Shown here: piece after piece, positions 50,665 to 62,246 of the stretch
Layout: the number at the start of each line of letters is the position of its first letter
Numbering within the stretch: the first letter of the stretch is position 1
Source of the DNA: Galeruca laticollis
Taxonomy: Eukaryota; Arthropoda; Insecta; Coleoptera; Chrysomelidae
Length of the DNA: 64,000 nucleotides
Assembly (NCBI GenBank): GCA_963921935.1
Contig: OY998175.1
Coordinates: 224,642,517-224,706,516 of the forward strand
Direction of reading: 5' to 3'
Position numbers and translations under genes: made by a program
The notes under the pieces: generated by a model
What the model was told of the DNA's origin: nothing
Seen by the model: the letters and a program-made list of their open reading frames with translations, nothing else
The model's database searches: none

Positions 50665-50839
50665 AATAACGTTAGTTCTTGTTATTGTTCAGGAATTAGT
50701 TTTAGTCTAATATTTCAAAACATGTGTTTTTTGAGATTTTCTTAATGGCTTAATAATGTTGTGTTCGGAATTTTGATTAAAAGCAACTAATTACGTTTGC
50801 CGATCTATTTAATTCCCATTAAATAAGTTCTTAATGTAA

Positions 50840-51256
50840 TGTAAATATTAGCCAAACGGCTAATTTTATCAAATTCCAACAAGGTTACCTTTTCGTTATT
50901 TCAATGTATGGGGAAGTCAATTTCGATAATTTCATATAGGGTGTGCCATCCCTGCAAAATTTTTGGATCACTAACCATTGCGAGTAGTCCGTCCCTGGCT
51001 GCAAGGCACTTCTGTAAATCTGTTCACCTTTCCAAAATAAATATACACGTACATTATAGCTTTGACGTAAATTTTATAAAGATCAAATAACTAGTACAAG
51101 AAATAAAAATAAAATCCAAATTCAAAATTAAAACTTTGGAGGCCTATAATTCGGAAACGAGGGCCTGTATAGAAAAAGTTTATATGAAGTACTAACATTA
51201 TTTTGGCTCAGATTATACGCTTCTGACTTTTTTCCCATTAGTCCCGGGACACCCTG
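50840..51256 (-). repeat. Right 417-bp terminal inverted repeat
   Basis: Inverted match to 48838-49254, ending GGGACACCCTG next to TA. Confidence 0.9.
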
Positions 51257-51260
51257 TATA

Positions 51261-51960
51261 AGCAGATTAGTTCATCTTCTTATCTTTGTTGCGTTATACA
51301 TTTCTATGTGCCTGTAACTAACTTTGTTTCTACCTTTGAATTTTTTCGTTTAATACTGTTTTCCAATTGATTTTAAAAATACAATAGTGTCAAAGAGTTT
51401 TATAAATATTTTTATATTTGGTAGATTTCACAATTGCGCTTTGTTTAATTAAAAAAACAAACCGCAGAATAATCAAGCTCATTCCAACCAAACTGTATAC
51501 GTTCCTCAATTATATATAACATTTTGAAAAGCAATATAAATTATCATCGGCATCCAATTGAGAATAATAAACAAGTGAAATGAAATAAAACCGGCGATAG
51601 CAACATATGTTGCGGCTGGTGTTCCACAAATGCTATAAATTATACAAAAAAATAAATATTTTTTTTTCTCGGTCTTCTCTATTGTCGGACGTTGTTTATG
51701 CCACCCCGATGATTAATTTAGTGTAAAAAATGATTAATGATTCGATAGCAAGCCTAATTAAATAGCGGCGAAGGGTGTAATGGGAATACTAATCATACAA
51801 TCTTTATATTCTTGCATGAACTACACACATCAACATGGTATAGGGATATTTTAAAAACAAATTGTAAAAGGACACTTTTTGGACAGTTTTTCTCTAAATG
51901 TTTCTAGGATGTTTACATAATACATATGTTTAATATCGAAAACAATATAAAATTATCACT
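51261..51960. other. No gene recognised
   Basis: AT-rich spacer; nothing structured seen apart from homopolymer A/T runs. Confidence 0.5.
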
Positions 51961-51977
51961 AGGTAGTTAATAATTGA

Positions 51978-52400
51978 GTGAGAAAAAGTCAGAATAGGTT
52001 GTTTAATATGGTACCAAAGGAAAATATAAAGGGTTATACCACACCCGACGCTATTAAGATTTTTAATGAAAAAATTAAATTATTGATCCGGGAATCTGAT
52101 ATAGAAGGATGTTTCAAACTAAGAAATAATGGCCGCAGTGACGCTGTCCTAGTTAAATTTTGTAATACATATTGTCGTAGTTTAGTATTTTCCACTAAGA
52201 AAATACTCAAAAATACCAAAATAATTATAAGAGAAGATTTTACAGTTATGCAGCAAAAAATATTAAAAGCAGCTATCACGAAAATAGGGAGAGAAGGTCA
52301 AGTATGGAGTAATTATGGTCAAATTTACTCAAAATTGAATAAAGAAGACAATATTCGAAAAATTACTTCTTTAGAGGAACTGGAAGAAATATCACTATAA
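51978..52400 (+). pseudogene. ORF1 C-terminal part of the non-LTR element
   Basis: 140 residues: GYTTPDAIKIFNEKIKLLIR, SDAVLVKFCNTYCRSLVF and IIIREDFTVMQQKILKAAIT, then GREGQVWSNYGQIYSKLN. The pattern of an RRM-like fold followed by a basic C-terminal domain with a final K-V-N/K-L-N type ending parallels the ORF1 at 4821-5492 (NKYGNKDVWSRAGTIFAKVN). The N-terminal coiled coil is absent or unreadable, so the copy is 5'-incomplete. Confidence 0.65.
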
Positions 52401-52667
52401 TTTTTTTATTTGTTTCCTTAATATACATATCCTTTTAATAGTTAGGTTTTGTTTGTTCCGTCTTATAACTTTGACCTAATTAATGCTAATTGGTTGTGGT
52501 TATTTTAACCATTCAAGAATATGCTTCAAGTATTTATATTATTTCCGACAGGCGCGGGCAATTGATGCGTCTCTAACTGACTTCTTTTTGTTTATATTTT
52601 GTTTTTAGATTGAATAGATAACATTAGCTTTGTCACTTTTTGATTTTGTTTTGGATATCTTGTTAAA

Positions 52668-53621
52668 TTGTTTCGAATGAAATATTTAAAAATTGCTTGT
52701 TTAAATGTGAGGTCGTTAATTCCCTCACTACATAAAGATAAGTTAATTGTGTCTGATGAATGTATCGATATTCTTTTGATATGTGAATCATGGTTAAAAT
52801 ACGCTGTTACTGATAATGAGTTGCATATTGGCGGTTTTAATTTATACAGGGTGGATCGTAATGTTAATGGAAAGCCTTTGTATGTATATTAGAAATACAA
52901 TTATGTGGGAAATAATTGATATTTATAATTTAATTTGGGAACAATGTTGGATAAAAGTTACCATAAACAAGAAAACTTTAGCTGTTGGAGTGATATATAA
53001 ACCACATGAACAAAATACAAGTATTTTTTTAGACGAGTTTGACGATAGTCTAGCATCAATTTTTCCTTCAGTTGACGAAATTGTATGTATGGGGGATTTT
53101 AATTTAGACTTATTTGATCTTGATAATAATAATGTAAATAGGTTCTACTCTTTAATTGAATCGTTAAATTTATCTCAATTATTAGATGTTCAAACTTGAG
53201 TTACAGCTAATTCATCCACTCTTTTAGACTATTTAATAATTCGGGAGGAGGCTGTAGTTGATAGGGGCATTATTCAGCATGATATTTCAGATCATGCTAT
53301 CGTTTACTGTAAGGTACAGGTACAAGATAATAGGAAAAATCCAAAAATGCATACATATAGAAATTTCAATAATTTCGATGATGAACTATTTCAAGCCGAT
53401 TTATTTAATACATAATTTTTCAGAATCTATGATCAGGAAACTATCGATGAAAAGGTTTCATATTTTACTAACTGTATACACCAACTATTCGATAGACATG
53501 CTCCTATAGTTACAGCCAGAATGACCAAACCCAAAGCTCCATGGTTAACATATTCCGTAAAACAAATGATGCGGGAGAGGGATAGTGCTGTGGAGAAATT
53601 TAGAAGAACTAAATCAAATAT
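52668..53621 (+). pseudogene. AP endonuclease part of ORF2
   Basis: LKIACLNVRSLIPSLHKDKL opens the domain (N-V-R-S active-site asparagine), LLICESWLK follows, then after a frame change near 52855 LAVGVIYKPHEQN and IVCMGDFNLDLFD, a stop at about 53197, and HDISDHAIVYC (SDH, catalytic His). A linker PWLTYSVKQMMRERDSAVEK leads up to the RTE insertion point. Catalytic residues are visible but the frame is broken at least three times. Confidence 0.8.
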
Positions 53622-54957
53622 TCCCGATGCATGGCAAAACGCGGAAGTGATCCTGCTTTTTAAAAGAGGAGATAACAGCAACATAGAAAATTATCGGCCA
53701 ATTAACCTTCTCTCTCATATGTATAAGCTCCTCACCAGGATAATAACCAATAGACTAACAAATAAATTGGACGCGTACCAGCCAGAAGAGCAAGCGGGAT
53801 TCCGTGGAGGGTTCAGTACTATAGATCACCTACAAGCTATTAGAACACTGATAGATAAAACAACGGAATACAACATACCCCTTCACTTGGCATTTGTGGA
53901 TTTTCACAAAGCGTTCGATTCTGTCGAAACGTGGGCCTTTATACAAGCTATGACCGATGCTAGAATAGATTCCAGGTACACAAACTTATTAAAATATATA
54001 TATAAAAATGCTACTTTCCATGTCAAAACAAATGAAGATCTAAAAACGGATAAGATTAAGGTAAATAGGGGAATACGTCAGGGTGATACAATATCACCAA
54101 AATTATTTACTCTGGCGCTTGAGAACGTATTTAAAACATTACAATGGGAAACAAAAGGAATAAATATCGACGGCTCCTATCTACACCATCTTCGGTTTGC
54201 TGACGACATTGTCCTGATAAGCAGTGACGTGCACGAATTGAGCAACATGTTAGAACAACTTAATAATGCTTCAAAAAAGATCGGCTTAAAAATGAACATC
54301 GCAAAGACTAAAATAATAAGTAACACCAACGAACAAATATATATAGATGGTACAAAACTAGAAAACGTGGAAGAGTATATATATTTGGGACATGTAATAA
54401 AAATAGGAAAAGAAAATCAAACGGCTGAGATTAAACAAAGAATAAAATTAGCCTGGGCGGGGTTCGGAAAAATGAACTATATATTCAGAAATAGCAGCAT
54501 ACCGATCAAGCTTAAACGAAAAGTTTCCGATACCTGTATACTACCGATAGCGACCTATGGACTGGAAACAATGGCAATGACAGGGAGGACAGCAAATCAA
54601 TTAAGAGTGATGCAAAGAGCGATGGAACGAGCGATGCTCGGAATTACTCTCAGAGACGGAAAAAGGAATGAAGATATTCGACAAATAACTAAAGTCATGG
54701 ATATAATAAAGCGTACTGCGGAGCTGAAATGGCAATGGGTAGGGCATGTGGCCCGGCAGGATCAAGCTAAATGGACAACCAAACTAACGTACTGGCGACC
54801 AAGACAAACAAGGCGAAGCACAGGAAGACCACAGAGAAGATGGCTTGATGATATCAAAAGACAGGCCGGAAACAGATGGTTTCAACAAGCACAGGACAGG
54901 ACAGCATGGAGAAATATGAAAGAGGCTTACGTCCAGGAGAGGATAAGAAGTGGCTGA
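53521..54957 (+). CDS. Chimeric ORF: endonuclease linker fused to an RTE reverse transcriptase
   Basis: 478 codons without a stop. The first 33 belong to the host non-LTR element; from about NIPDAWQNAEVILLFKRGDN the frame is RTE-type: NYRPINLLSHMYKLLTRII, LAFVDFHKAFDSVE (motif A), VNRGIRQGDTISPKLFTLAL (motif B), LRFADDIVLIS (motif C) and the C-terminal ELKWQWVGHVARQD and TGRPQRRWLDDI typical of the RTE clade. It is an accidental fusion created by insertion. There is no evidence that it is expressed. Confidence 0.85.
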   Translation: MTKPKAPWLTYSVKQMMRERDSAVEKFRRTKSNIPDAWQNAEVILLFKRGDNSNIENYRPINLLSHMYKLLTRIITNRLTNKLDAYQPEEQAGFRGGFSTIDHLQAIRTLIDKTTEYNIPLHLAFVDFHKAFDSVETWAFIQAMTDARIDSRYTNLLKYIYKNATFHVKTNEDLKTDKIKVNRGIRQGDTISPKLFTLALENVFKTLQWETKGINIDGSYLHHLRFADDIVLISSDVHELSNMLEQLNNASKKIGLKMNIAKTKIISNTNEQIYIDGTKLENVEEYIYLGHVIKIGKENQTAEIKQRIKLAWAGFGKMNYIFRNSSIPIKLKRKVSDTCILPIATYGLETMAMTGRTANQLRVMQRAMERAMLGITLRDGKRNEDIRQITKVMDIIKRTAELKWQWVGHVARQDQAKWTTKLTYWRPRQTRRSTGRPQRRWLDDIKRQAGNRWFQQAQDRTAWRNMKEAYVQERIRSG

Positions 54958-54965
54958 GAAAGAAG
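53622..54965 (+). mobile_element. 5'-truncated RTE-clade retrotransposon
   Basis: Flanked by an exact 11-bp duplication AAATCAAATAT at 53611-53621 and 54966-54976. It holds the reverse transcriptase but no endonuclease, as expected of incomplete reverse transcription. The 3' end comes 8 bp after the TGA stop, with no poly-A, consistent with the very short 3' UTR of RTE elements. Confidence 0.9.
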
Positions 54966-54976
54966 AAATCAAATAT

Positions 54977-55931
54977 CCATCTTACGTCATACAGAGAATT
55001 ACGTTAATAAAGCAGTTATTCGTGACAAAAAGGCGTACTTTGCACATTTTATTAATAAATGTAATAAAAAAGAAATGTGGAAAACATTAAGAATACTTAA
55101 GGTTTTAACGGATAAGAAATCAGAACTACCGGATAATTTAAAGAATGCTAATAATTAAATCGATATTTTATTGATTCTGTTCCTAGATCTAATGCAAGTA
55201 GTGAGATACTGAGTTTTTATAGAAATAGTAGATTAGTTGCCTCTAATTTTCGCTTTACAGAAGTTAATGACTTTTTTGTATACCAAACATTTTGCGGAAT
55301 TGGAACGAATGCGGTAGGTACGGACCAACTAACTATCAATATGATAAAACTTAGTTGTCCACATGTAGTACCCTACATCACACATATTGTAAACATCTGT
55401 CTTATTGAAAGTGTTTTTCCTTCAGTTTGGAAGAGGGCCGTTGTGCGGGTGCTATCTAAAGTTAACAATCCTAAAGAATTTAGAGATTTTCGACCAATAA
55501 GTATATTACCGACTCTATCTAAAGTAATCGAGAGAGCTATGGAAACACAAATTAAGGAACATTTGGAAAAATTTTCATTGTTACCGACGATTCAATCCGG
55601 CTTCAGAAAGGGAGACAGCTATACAACGGCTCTTCTTCACATTGTTGATGATATTGTCAAAGCTATTGATGATGGTAAATGTACTGTGGTTGTCCTTCTG
55701 GATTTTAGCAGAGCATTCGATACTATTGATTATAGTTTGATTGATAATATTTCACACTATATATGTTTTTCAGGAAGTGCTCGTTTATTAGTGAATAATT
55801 ACTTAAGAGATAGAGAACGGAGTGTCTCTCTTGACGGGTCAATTTCACAGTTGCTGCCACTTCTGTCAGGAGTACCACAGGGGTCAATATTGGGTCCCAC
55901 TCTATTCACAATTTACACATCTCAATTATAG
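54977..55931 (+). pseudogene. Reverse transcriptase, N-terminal half (host non-LTR element)
   Basis: Resumes after the RTE insertion with AVIRDKKAYFAHFINKCNKK, then, from 55341, VPYITHIVNICLIESVFPSV, WKRAVVRVLSKVNNPKEFRD, FRPISILPTLSKVIERAME, VVLLDFSRAFDTIDYSLI (motif A) and SGVPQGSILGPTLFTIYTSQ (motif B). A stop follows at 55931. Stops near 55158 separate the linker from the polymerase domain. Confidence 0.85.
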
Positions 55932-56756
55932 ACCTATAATCATAATTGCAGCAAGCATTTATATGCTGACGATACGCAACTCTATTATACTTTTTCTCCT
56001 GATTCAGTGGTAGATGTTTGTACTGTAATTAATCATAACCTAGTCGCCTTTGTGGCTGCGGCTAAAGACCATTCACTCAATATTAACTCTAATAAGTCAA
56101 AAATCCTTTTATTTGGGTCTAAATCTAATCGTCAGAAAATTCGCGACAATATTAATGTGAAAATAAATAATGAGAATTTAATAATGGTCAAGGAAGCTAC
56201 AAACTTGGGAGTAATGATTGACGACGATCTAAAATTTGAAAAGCACATTAATAGTAACCTCCAGAAAGCATACATAGCATTAAAAACAATTTATGGTGTC
56301 CGACATTTTTTACCGTTTCAAGTAAAAAAGACATTGTGTGACTCATTAGTTTTATCATCATTTAATTATGCTGACATTCTATATGGTCCACACTTAAGTG
56401 TGCAATATAAAAAGAAAATTCAAAAAATGCAAAACTGCTGCATTCGGTTAATATTTGGCATAGGTGAACGACGTACTAATTCTAACAAGTTGGAAGTAAT
56501 ACAGTGGTTGAATATGGATAATAGACGAATGTTACATTCTGCGTGTCTTTGTAATAAACTAATTATGACAAAGAAACCATCATACTTATATATAAAAATC
56601 TCCTTCAGGACGGAAGTTCATAACATTAATATTAGAAATAAAGGGGTAATTACTATACCTCCCTTTAAGTTGGAAATTTCTCGACGGTCTTTTAGATATC
56701 AAATTGGCTTTGTTTATAACGGACTTCCAATGGAAATCAAATGTCAGCATTTTTAA
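55932..56756 (+). pseudogene. Reverse transcriptase, C-terminal half (host non-LTR element)
   Basis: HLYADDTQLYYTFSPDS (YADD, motif C) lies in one frame at about 55957-56000. The 249-codon frame at 56007-56756 continues with HSLNINSNKSKILLFGS, EATNLGVMIDDDLKFEKHIN and VLSSFNYADILYGPHLSV. It ends KCQHF. Only one or two frame changes separate it from the N-terminal half. Confidence 0.85.
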
Positions 56757-57040
56757 AAATTCAAAGAGTCTATTCGGAAATACTTGTTTGATCATCAGAA
56801 TTAATTGGGTTCAGAACTGTGTGAGGAATTAATGGCCTTACGCATCAAAGTAATTATGTAATATAATACAACTTGTGTTGCGGTATATAATAAATTATTT
56901 ATGTATAGTAGGTATACAAGGTTAAGTGGAAGAGCAAGTTTTACAGCGTTTTTTTACGTAGTAAAGGTTGAACTTCGCCTTGCATCTAATATATTATAAT
57001 TTTGTTTATGTATATTAATAAAGACGATCATTATTATTAT

Positions 57041-57700
57041 TATTATGTCTAGCGTCAATGACAGCTATATTATCTTCTTCCCATACTAAAAATCAGTTTA
57101 ATAATCTCAATTTGACCAAGATCTCTCCTTCCTCTCCGAAAAAACTGTTAATAAGCTCCTACTGCTTATCAAAACAATACTTTCTAGCATGTCCCAAACA
57201 TATTCAATCGGATTGAGGTCTGCAGGTTTAGGAGAAAAATCCAGTGCGTTTACCAGATTCTAAAAAAATTATTCTGACAACACGGTTGAGGCCCAATTAC
57301 TGCAACATATGGAATCACAACAGTAGATAATCAAAGCCGAAACACAAGTAGTTGCAAAGATGTAAGCTGCATAGTTAAAAAATTAGTTTGAATGGGATAT
57401 TACTTAACTTTGTAATTATCTTATTTTTTATTGTCATTAATTCTTTTGTTAATAAAATCACAAGTTTGGAAAAGTATTTTCAACAATCCTCTCTCAATGT
57501 TTTATATGTATTGCTGTTCCACAAATTAGTTCTTGTTACATATTCTAACAATTAGTAGTTAGGTAGTTATTAAAAAACATTCAAGAAAAATATTTTTTTA
57601 TTAAAAAGTGATCTTTTTATTAGAAAATATTGTAATAATCAATCAATAGATTCCACTATGATCCTACATAAAATTCTATCACCACTTGTAATAACCAAAA
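57041..57700. other. No gene recognised
   Basis: AT-rich, non-coding. It begins after the (ATT)n tail of the retrotransposon. Confidence 0.5.
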
Positions 57701-57704
57701 AAAA

Positions 57705-57905
57705 ACTCTGCTGTCCAAAAATGTCCCGAATGGACCGAGAAGGCAGTGTAGCTGGCTGTCACCAGTTGTAATACCAGTTGTAATAATCCCGAAAGATCAT
57801 CTCATGGTGAAGCAGCTGTCACCAGTTGTAATATCAATAAAAACTCTGCTGTCCAAAAATGTCCCTAATGGACCGAGAAGGCAGCGTAGCTGGCTGTCAC
57901 CACCC
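57705..57905. repeat. Tandem duplication of about 136 bp, partial
   Basis: CTCTGCTGTCCAAAAATGTC at 57707 recurs at 57843, each followed by the segment AATGGACCGAGAAGGCAG and TAGCTGGCTGTCACCA. A smaller unit CACCAGTTGTAATA occurs three times in between. The open frames at 57804-58059 run through this repeat and are not convincing genes. Confidence 0.8.
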
Positions 57906-59160
57906 ACGTTTCCGTGGGAAACAGGAGTCGGCGGCTCCTGTAAGAAATGTCCGAAAGAGCTGGCTTCGGCCTCCGCTGCTACCAGTTGTCGTTGGTAATG
58001 AGAGGTCTTGTATTATGGGGTTACGTCAGTTAGAGGGGTGTGTTAAGGGAAAATTTTAGGTGTAGATCTTATGTGTATGGGTTAGGTATTCCTTCTCTCC
58101 TGGTTGAGTAAATAAATTAACCGATAACGATTTCTTAAACGAGTTTAATAAAAAAATATATAAGAAAAAATAAAAATAATTACACCAATTTACAAAGCGT
58201 CGGGAATACTCGTATATAGAGTCCCGTGTCTACAATTGAATAAAACCAGTGATAGGATCGAGAGAAAACTTGAGATATCCCCTTTAAGTCAACGCGAATG
58301 ACTCGCAGAATAAAAGAAATTTGTTATTTTTTTTTAAAAATTAATCGTCAGAACCTGAATATTTTCGCGTACCCTAAATATGAACTGTGATATTAACAAT
58401 TTAATTTTCAACCTCAAATGTGCTCCCCATTCCTAATTCATACGGTGAGATATCACCATTAAATATTCGTGTGCGATATGAACTACCATACTCCAATTAA
58501 ATTTTATAAACATAATATCATAGAAAGCGGGCTGGCAATGTTTATAACCTGACCAAACTACAGAAAAAAAATCATAATACACTGTTAGTATAATTTGAAA
58601 TCAGACTTACCAATTCCCGGACTGGGTGTTCACAAAACGCCGACAGACACGATTCGCGTTTCGAACAAGTAGACGCTCCCTTGTAATCTGCTTTCCCTTT
58701 TTCGAGAAAAAAAATAATTATACCTGACTGCTGAAACACTACTTTAATTATAAATTACTATAACTCAGGACTCCTCAAAAACCGCTATTCGCGAAACCCC
58801 AAAAGAAAACTTGACCGTTCCCGACCGCGAGTTTTTACCAACTGCTCCTCATTTGTTACTTTTTCGAAGTTTCGGAATTTTTCCTTGCTCAGCAATCCTT
58901 TATTTTCTTTGTACCTGTTAGCTTCTGATTGGTGGAACTTATCGTTCGACGTAATTGTGTAATAGGTTTTTTACCTCGATTAACAATTGAATTTATTAGA
59001 TCCCGCAAAATTTCTTTATTTTGACGCAATTATTATTTCCGGTTAAAAGATTATTTTTTTAATTCTTGCACCCAGACAGACGCTTAGATAAGTGGTTTTT
59101 CTTTTCATCAATGTGAACGACCGGTTTCTATAGTTTAAACGTTACAAAGTAAAAAGTAAT
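57906..59160. other. No gene recognised
   Basis: Non-coding stretch. A GC-richer patch lies at 57900-58000, the rest is AT-rich without repeats that I could see. Confidence 0.5.
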
Positions 59161-59165
59161 TTGTT

Positions 59166-59538
59166 ATACAGGATGGTTCTCCCCATGAGTCTTATTTTGG
59201 TATTTATTACAATATAAATATAATAAAAACATTAAATATCGTGAAAACTACAAATTTTTTGATATGTGAAGGTTATGCGTATTTCACGTGAAAACTATTG
59301 AGAAATGGAAAATCAAATAAAAATAGCTTCAAATGCCAGTGGCGTAAAAAATGGGAGGGGAAAGGTGACATATTCTTCCAAATGTACAACACTGGATCAA
59401 GAATTGAAACATGTTTTTCCATCAAAATATGCCCTTTCACACTTAGTAACAACCTGCCAAATGTCAGATCAATATATTCATCCATTTTAAAGTTATCAAA
59501 TTAAAGCATTATATTTTTCATAACTTCAACACCCTGTA
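59166..59538. mobile_element. Candidate mariner-type MITE
   Basis: The left edge reads TATACAGGATGGTT and the right edge reads CAACACCCTGTATT, so the termini TACAGG(A/G)TG are inverted and resemble those of the transposon at 48838. Length is about 373 bp, with no coding capacity. The terminal match is short, hence low confidence. Confidence 0.35.
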
Positions 59539-59568
59539 TTTCGAAAAGTAAATGGGTTGGACCCCTCA

Positions 59569-61186
59569 TAGTCCAGGAAATCTGGGTATGTAAGCATCAT
59601 TTTCGAGGTAACGGCTGATACTTGGTAAAAAATTTGTAAAAATGGTGTACAACAAAATTTAACTTATGCGACCTCTCAAATCGGACCAGAACATTGTTTA
59701 TGATTCGATTTACACTCATTTTTCATGCCTTTTGTAGATTTTTCAGGAATATCTTTTTTCTCATGCACAGTACAGACAAAAAGTTAAATACTTTCTTTCT
59801 TCTTTTAAATACCTACTATTCTAGACCATACACGTAAAAAAAATTGATTGGGTCAAAAGTTATTGGCAAATAAACAACTGATAACGGTATTGTTAATAAA
59901 TAAAAATATAATGAGCATTTTTTACTATAACACTTCCACATCACGCTTATATATTCTCACTCATTAAAAAAAGATACTCGCGAAAGATGGACTCTGTAAG
60001 TTCAATAGTTTATGAATTATGGCCTTATAAACAAATTAACTAAAAATTGACTTGCAGAGTTCTGTAAGCTATGCGACCTCGCGCCAATTTTTTCACTGTT
60101 AGATTTCATAATAAGACATCGATACAAAACTTTAGCTCGACTACACTCTCTGAGGTTCACCGTTGACTGCCAAACCAAAATACGGACGATGATAGAATGA
60201 AAAGATAGGCGTTCCCCCCCCCCTCCGCTGCCACGCAGTAGCCAGCCGAAATATCCGCCCGTTGATGACTTTCGAAAATGTTTTTGATTGGGTTGCAATT
60301 TACGCGACGTCTCGCTATTTCGTACAATAAAAGTACATTGACTAAAAATTTTAGGGATATTTTTTGTTTTTCGATACTCGCATAAATTGTTGACTGACAG
60401 GCCTTCGACTTCGATTGTCCGTAACTCAGTCGTTTGCCAATAAATCTAAACGTATTTTTTTTTTCAATTAAAGCTCTTTCCATGCTCCTCCTATCTGCGT
60501 ACTTAATTCTCGACAAAAATCGGCGGATATAGTGTCAAATTAATTATGCAACTAAGCCCAATATGAAAAAAAATTCGCGTTGTTGCAAACATGTATTTTT
60601 TTAAAAACCAATGATGGGTATCGATGTCTTATTATGAAATCTAACAGTGAAAAAATTGGCGCGAGGTCGCATAGCTTACAGAATTCTGCAAGTCAATTTT
60701 TAGTTAATTGGTTTATAAGGCCATAATTCATAAACTATTGAACTTACAGACTCCATATTTCGTGAGTATCATTTTCTAATGAGTGAGAATGGATAAGCGT
60801 GATGTGGAAGTGTTAGTGTAAAAAATGCTCATTATATTTTTATTTATTAACAATAACGTTATCAGTTGTTTATTTGCCAATAACTTTTGACCCAATCAAT
60901 TTTTTTTACGTGTAAGGTCTAGAATTGTAGGTCCTTAAAAGAAGAAAAACAAAGTATTTAACTTATTGTCTGTACTATGCACGAGAAAAAAGATATACCT
61001 GAAAAATCTACAAAAGGCATGAAAAATGAGTGTAAATCGAATCATAAACAATGTTCCGTTCCGATTTGAGAGGTCGCATAAGTTAAGTTTTGTTGTACAC
61101 TATTTTTACTAACTTTTTACCAAGTATCAGCCGTTACCTCGAAAATGACGCAAAATGATCATTTTAGGTCTGATTTTACTGGACTA
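59569..61186. mobile_element. Long inverted repeat (foldback-like), 1.6 kb
   Basis: The left arm 59569-60125 is the reverse complement of 60618-61186 with scattered differences (e.g. AAAATTGGCGCGAGGTCGCA at about 60644 opposite TGCGACCTCGCGCCAATTTT at about 60071). Spacer 60126-60617. No coding frame with a recognisable domain. Open frames at 60017-60516 lie in the spacer and arm and look random. It may be a foldback element or a nonautonomous transposon with very long TIRs. Confidence 0.75.
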
Positions 61187-61189
61187 TCA

Positions 61190-61878
61190 ATCCCTATATC
61201 ATCTTGTCCAATGTTACGAGAGGTATCTACATGCAAACATTGCAAGTGTTATTGGAAAACACCGTGTATATTAAAATATATGGTAACTCTGCATTTCTTA
61301 TGTTATTCACCGTAACATAATATTCTTATTTATTTTTAGAGTTTTTTCATCCTATAACTTACGTTGGTTTTATATCAAAATTCGAACAATTCTTGTATAA
61401 AGCTTCCTTTTCATAATAACGATAATATTCTATGGGTAGTTTATATAGACCTTTTTAACTTATTGTGAACTAATATCTCCTCCTACTATAAAAATGTAAT
61501 TTTCAGTATATTTCATCCAACAATAAGACAGTAAATAATAATAGTACACTAAAACTGACATATTCTAATCAAAACAAGAAATCTAATGGAATTGTGTAAA
61601 AACGGGTTGGGCAATAATGGCGGCCCTTAGAGCTACGGAATAGACGTGGGCGTGAGAGGAAAGCTATTTATACAAATGAACATAGAAGCAACACTTTCTT
61701 ATCACCAAATGTGTAGACAAATTGACTTGTGATAAATAATGAAGGTATACAAAGTGTTTCTCTTGATTATCGTTATGAGTAGCGAAACGCATATCAACAA
61801 ATCAAGCGAGATATGGTTAGATAAGTACAATTTGAGAACATGTGTCAATTTTATAGAAGATATGTTCGGAATAAAATA
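61190..61878. other. No gene recognised
   Basis: AT-rich, non-coding; nothing structured seen. Confidence 0.5.
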
Positions 61879-61915
61879 CAGGGCGTCCCAGGACAAATGG
61901 TAAGTCGGGAGCGTA
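61879..61915. mobile_element. Decayed mariner-type terminus
   Basis: ACAGGGCGTCCCAGGACAAA, then TGGTAAGTCGGGAGCGTA, resembles the terminus at 48837-48880 (ACAGGGTGTCCCGGGACTAA, TGGG..AAAGTCAGGAGCGTA). It is cut at TA (61914-61915) by the pogo-like element. Confidence 0.65.
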
Positions 61916-62246
61916 GGGGAAACTGGGGCACATTCGATACTTTTTTTTTCGAGCGTCTGCTCTTCAACACCAACATTTTTCAGGTGACTGCCGGATGAAT
62001 ATTTCAAAAGGCGGGTATTTGTCTTACATTACCTGCATATATTTCGTTCTTTATACAATGTTATTTTCGGTGGGGTAGATTTTTTCAATGCGATGCCATG
62101 TAATGAGTGTGCCCCAGCGTTGGTGCACATTCAACTTCACCATGGGGTAGTTTCGACAACCCCTTCCAATTTATTATTCTTGCCTAAAATGTAAGAAAAA
62201 GTGGAATACTAATAAGACTTTCGTCAAGCAATGAAAAAGCTTTCAT

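Larger units (their letters stand above)
48838..51256 (+). mobile_element. Mariner-related transposon with 417-bp TIRs
   Basis: Termini CAGGGTGTCCCGGGACTAAT and its reverse complement, flanked on both sides by TA. The inverted repeats run 48838-49254 and 50840-51256, equal in length and about 93-95% identical by eye. Total 2419 bp with one transposase gene. TA target and DDE motifs place it in the IS630/Tc1/mariner superfamily. The gene is broken, so it is non-autonomous now. Confidence 0.9.
51961..57040 (+). mobile_element. CR1/Jockey-like non-LTR retrotransposon, split by an RTE insertion
   Basis: ORF1 remnant, endonuclease, reverse transcriptase halves and a 3' end with AATAAAGACGATC followed by (ATT)n at 57015-57033. 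A 1344-bp RTE fragment lies in the linker between endonuclease and reverse transcriptase (53622-54965). Several frame changes and stops are present outside the insertion too. Confidence 0.85.

Noticed and set aside
57804..58059. Two overlapping 64-66-codon frames
   Set aside because: They pass through a tandem duplication and show no domain or conservation signal.
60017..60516. Minus-strand frames of 93 and 119 codons in the long inverted repeat
   Set aside because: No recognisable motif; located partly in the spacer of a palindromic repeat.
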